Shown: positions 63,871 through 64,000 of the stretch, one piece after another | How the letters are laid out: the number at the start of each line of letters is the position of its first letter | How positions within the stretch are numbered: the first letter of the stretch is position 1 | Source of the DNA: Ciona savignyi | Lineage: Eukaryota; Chordata; Ascidiacea; Phlebobranchia; Cionidae | DNA length: 64,000 nt | Reading direction: 5' to 3' | NCBI GenBank assembly: GCA_000149265.1 | Contig: CH002034.1 | Span: 148,626-212,625, forward strand | Notes under the pieces: model-generated | The model's database searches: none | Told to the model about the DNA's origin: nothing | The model's input: only the letters and a program-made list of their open reading frames with translations | Made by a program: the position numbers and the translations under genes

Positions 63871-64000
63871 GTAGAACAGGTGGCGTTGGGTAAACGGGTA
63901 CGTCCATTTTACATAATATACCGACACCCCAATACCAGACGAAACAGCGATTCTATTTTACAGACGGTTTAAAATAATAAATATTGAGGATTTTTTTCTC
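63871..64000. other. Right edge, nothing recognised
   Basis: 130 bp with no feature seen. Confidence 0.3.

Overview
This is a eukaryotic, AT-rich, intron-containing window with three recognisable protein genes, all on the + strand: a class 6 transmembrane semaphorin, an APOBEC1-complementation-factor/RBM47-type RNA-binding protein, and a LIM-domain-binding protein. The protein families are animal ones. Short introns, AT-rich intergenic DNA, dense tRNA-derived SINEs and small hAT-like MITEs with TAACCC-type cores suggest a tunicate, most likely a Ciona species. That assignment is an inference, because no sequence search could be run.

Layout. Positions 1-11217 hold no gene I can support; they carry tRNA-like SINEs, two MITE families and one copy of a 462-bp dispersed repeat. 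Positions 11218-27667 carry a 15-exon Sema6-like gene (1,190 aa predicted). Its model is supported by GT-AG boundaries and phase continuity at every junction: split signal peptide, complete Sema domain, PSI domain, transmembrane helix, and a long Ser/Pro/Gln-rich cytoplasmic tail. Several of its introns contain tandem duplications that run into splice sites. Positions 28.3-38.4 kb are gene-free and AT-rich. At 38440-38555 lies a candidate first coding exon that joins in frame to an A1CF/RBM47-like gene at 43691-50083 (three RRMs plus a dsRBD-like C-terminal region). That gene is interrupted by a 100-N assembly gap inside RRM2, and its last intron holds a near-tandem array of about nine tRNA-like units. 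Positions 50.3-57.6 kb are again repeats. At 57666-58784 there is an LDB gene whose coding region is a single exon, with an apparent splice acceptor 24 bases before the ATG. The right end carries more SINEs, the second copy of the 462-bp repeat, and a 50-bp satellite split by a 780-bp hAT-like element with a perfect 8-bp target-site duplication.

The three genes are not known to form one pathway: a cell-surface guidance receptor/ligand, a nuclear/cytoplasmic RNA-binding cofactor, and a nuclear transcriptional adaptor. I see no operon-like spacing. I found no convincing new biological system. The most unusual signals are the splice-site-spanning tandem duplications in the semaphorin gene, the tRNA-like array next to the last A1CF exon, the in-frame upstream A1CF exon, the intronless LDB, and the nested hAT element. 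All exon models were made by eye from splice signals, phase and family similarity and have no transcript support.
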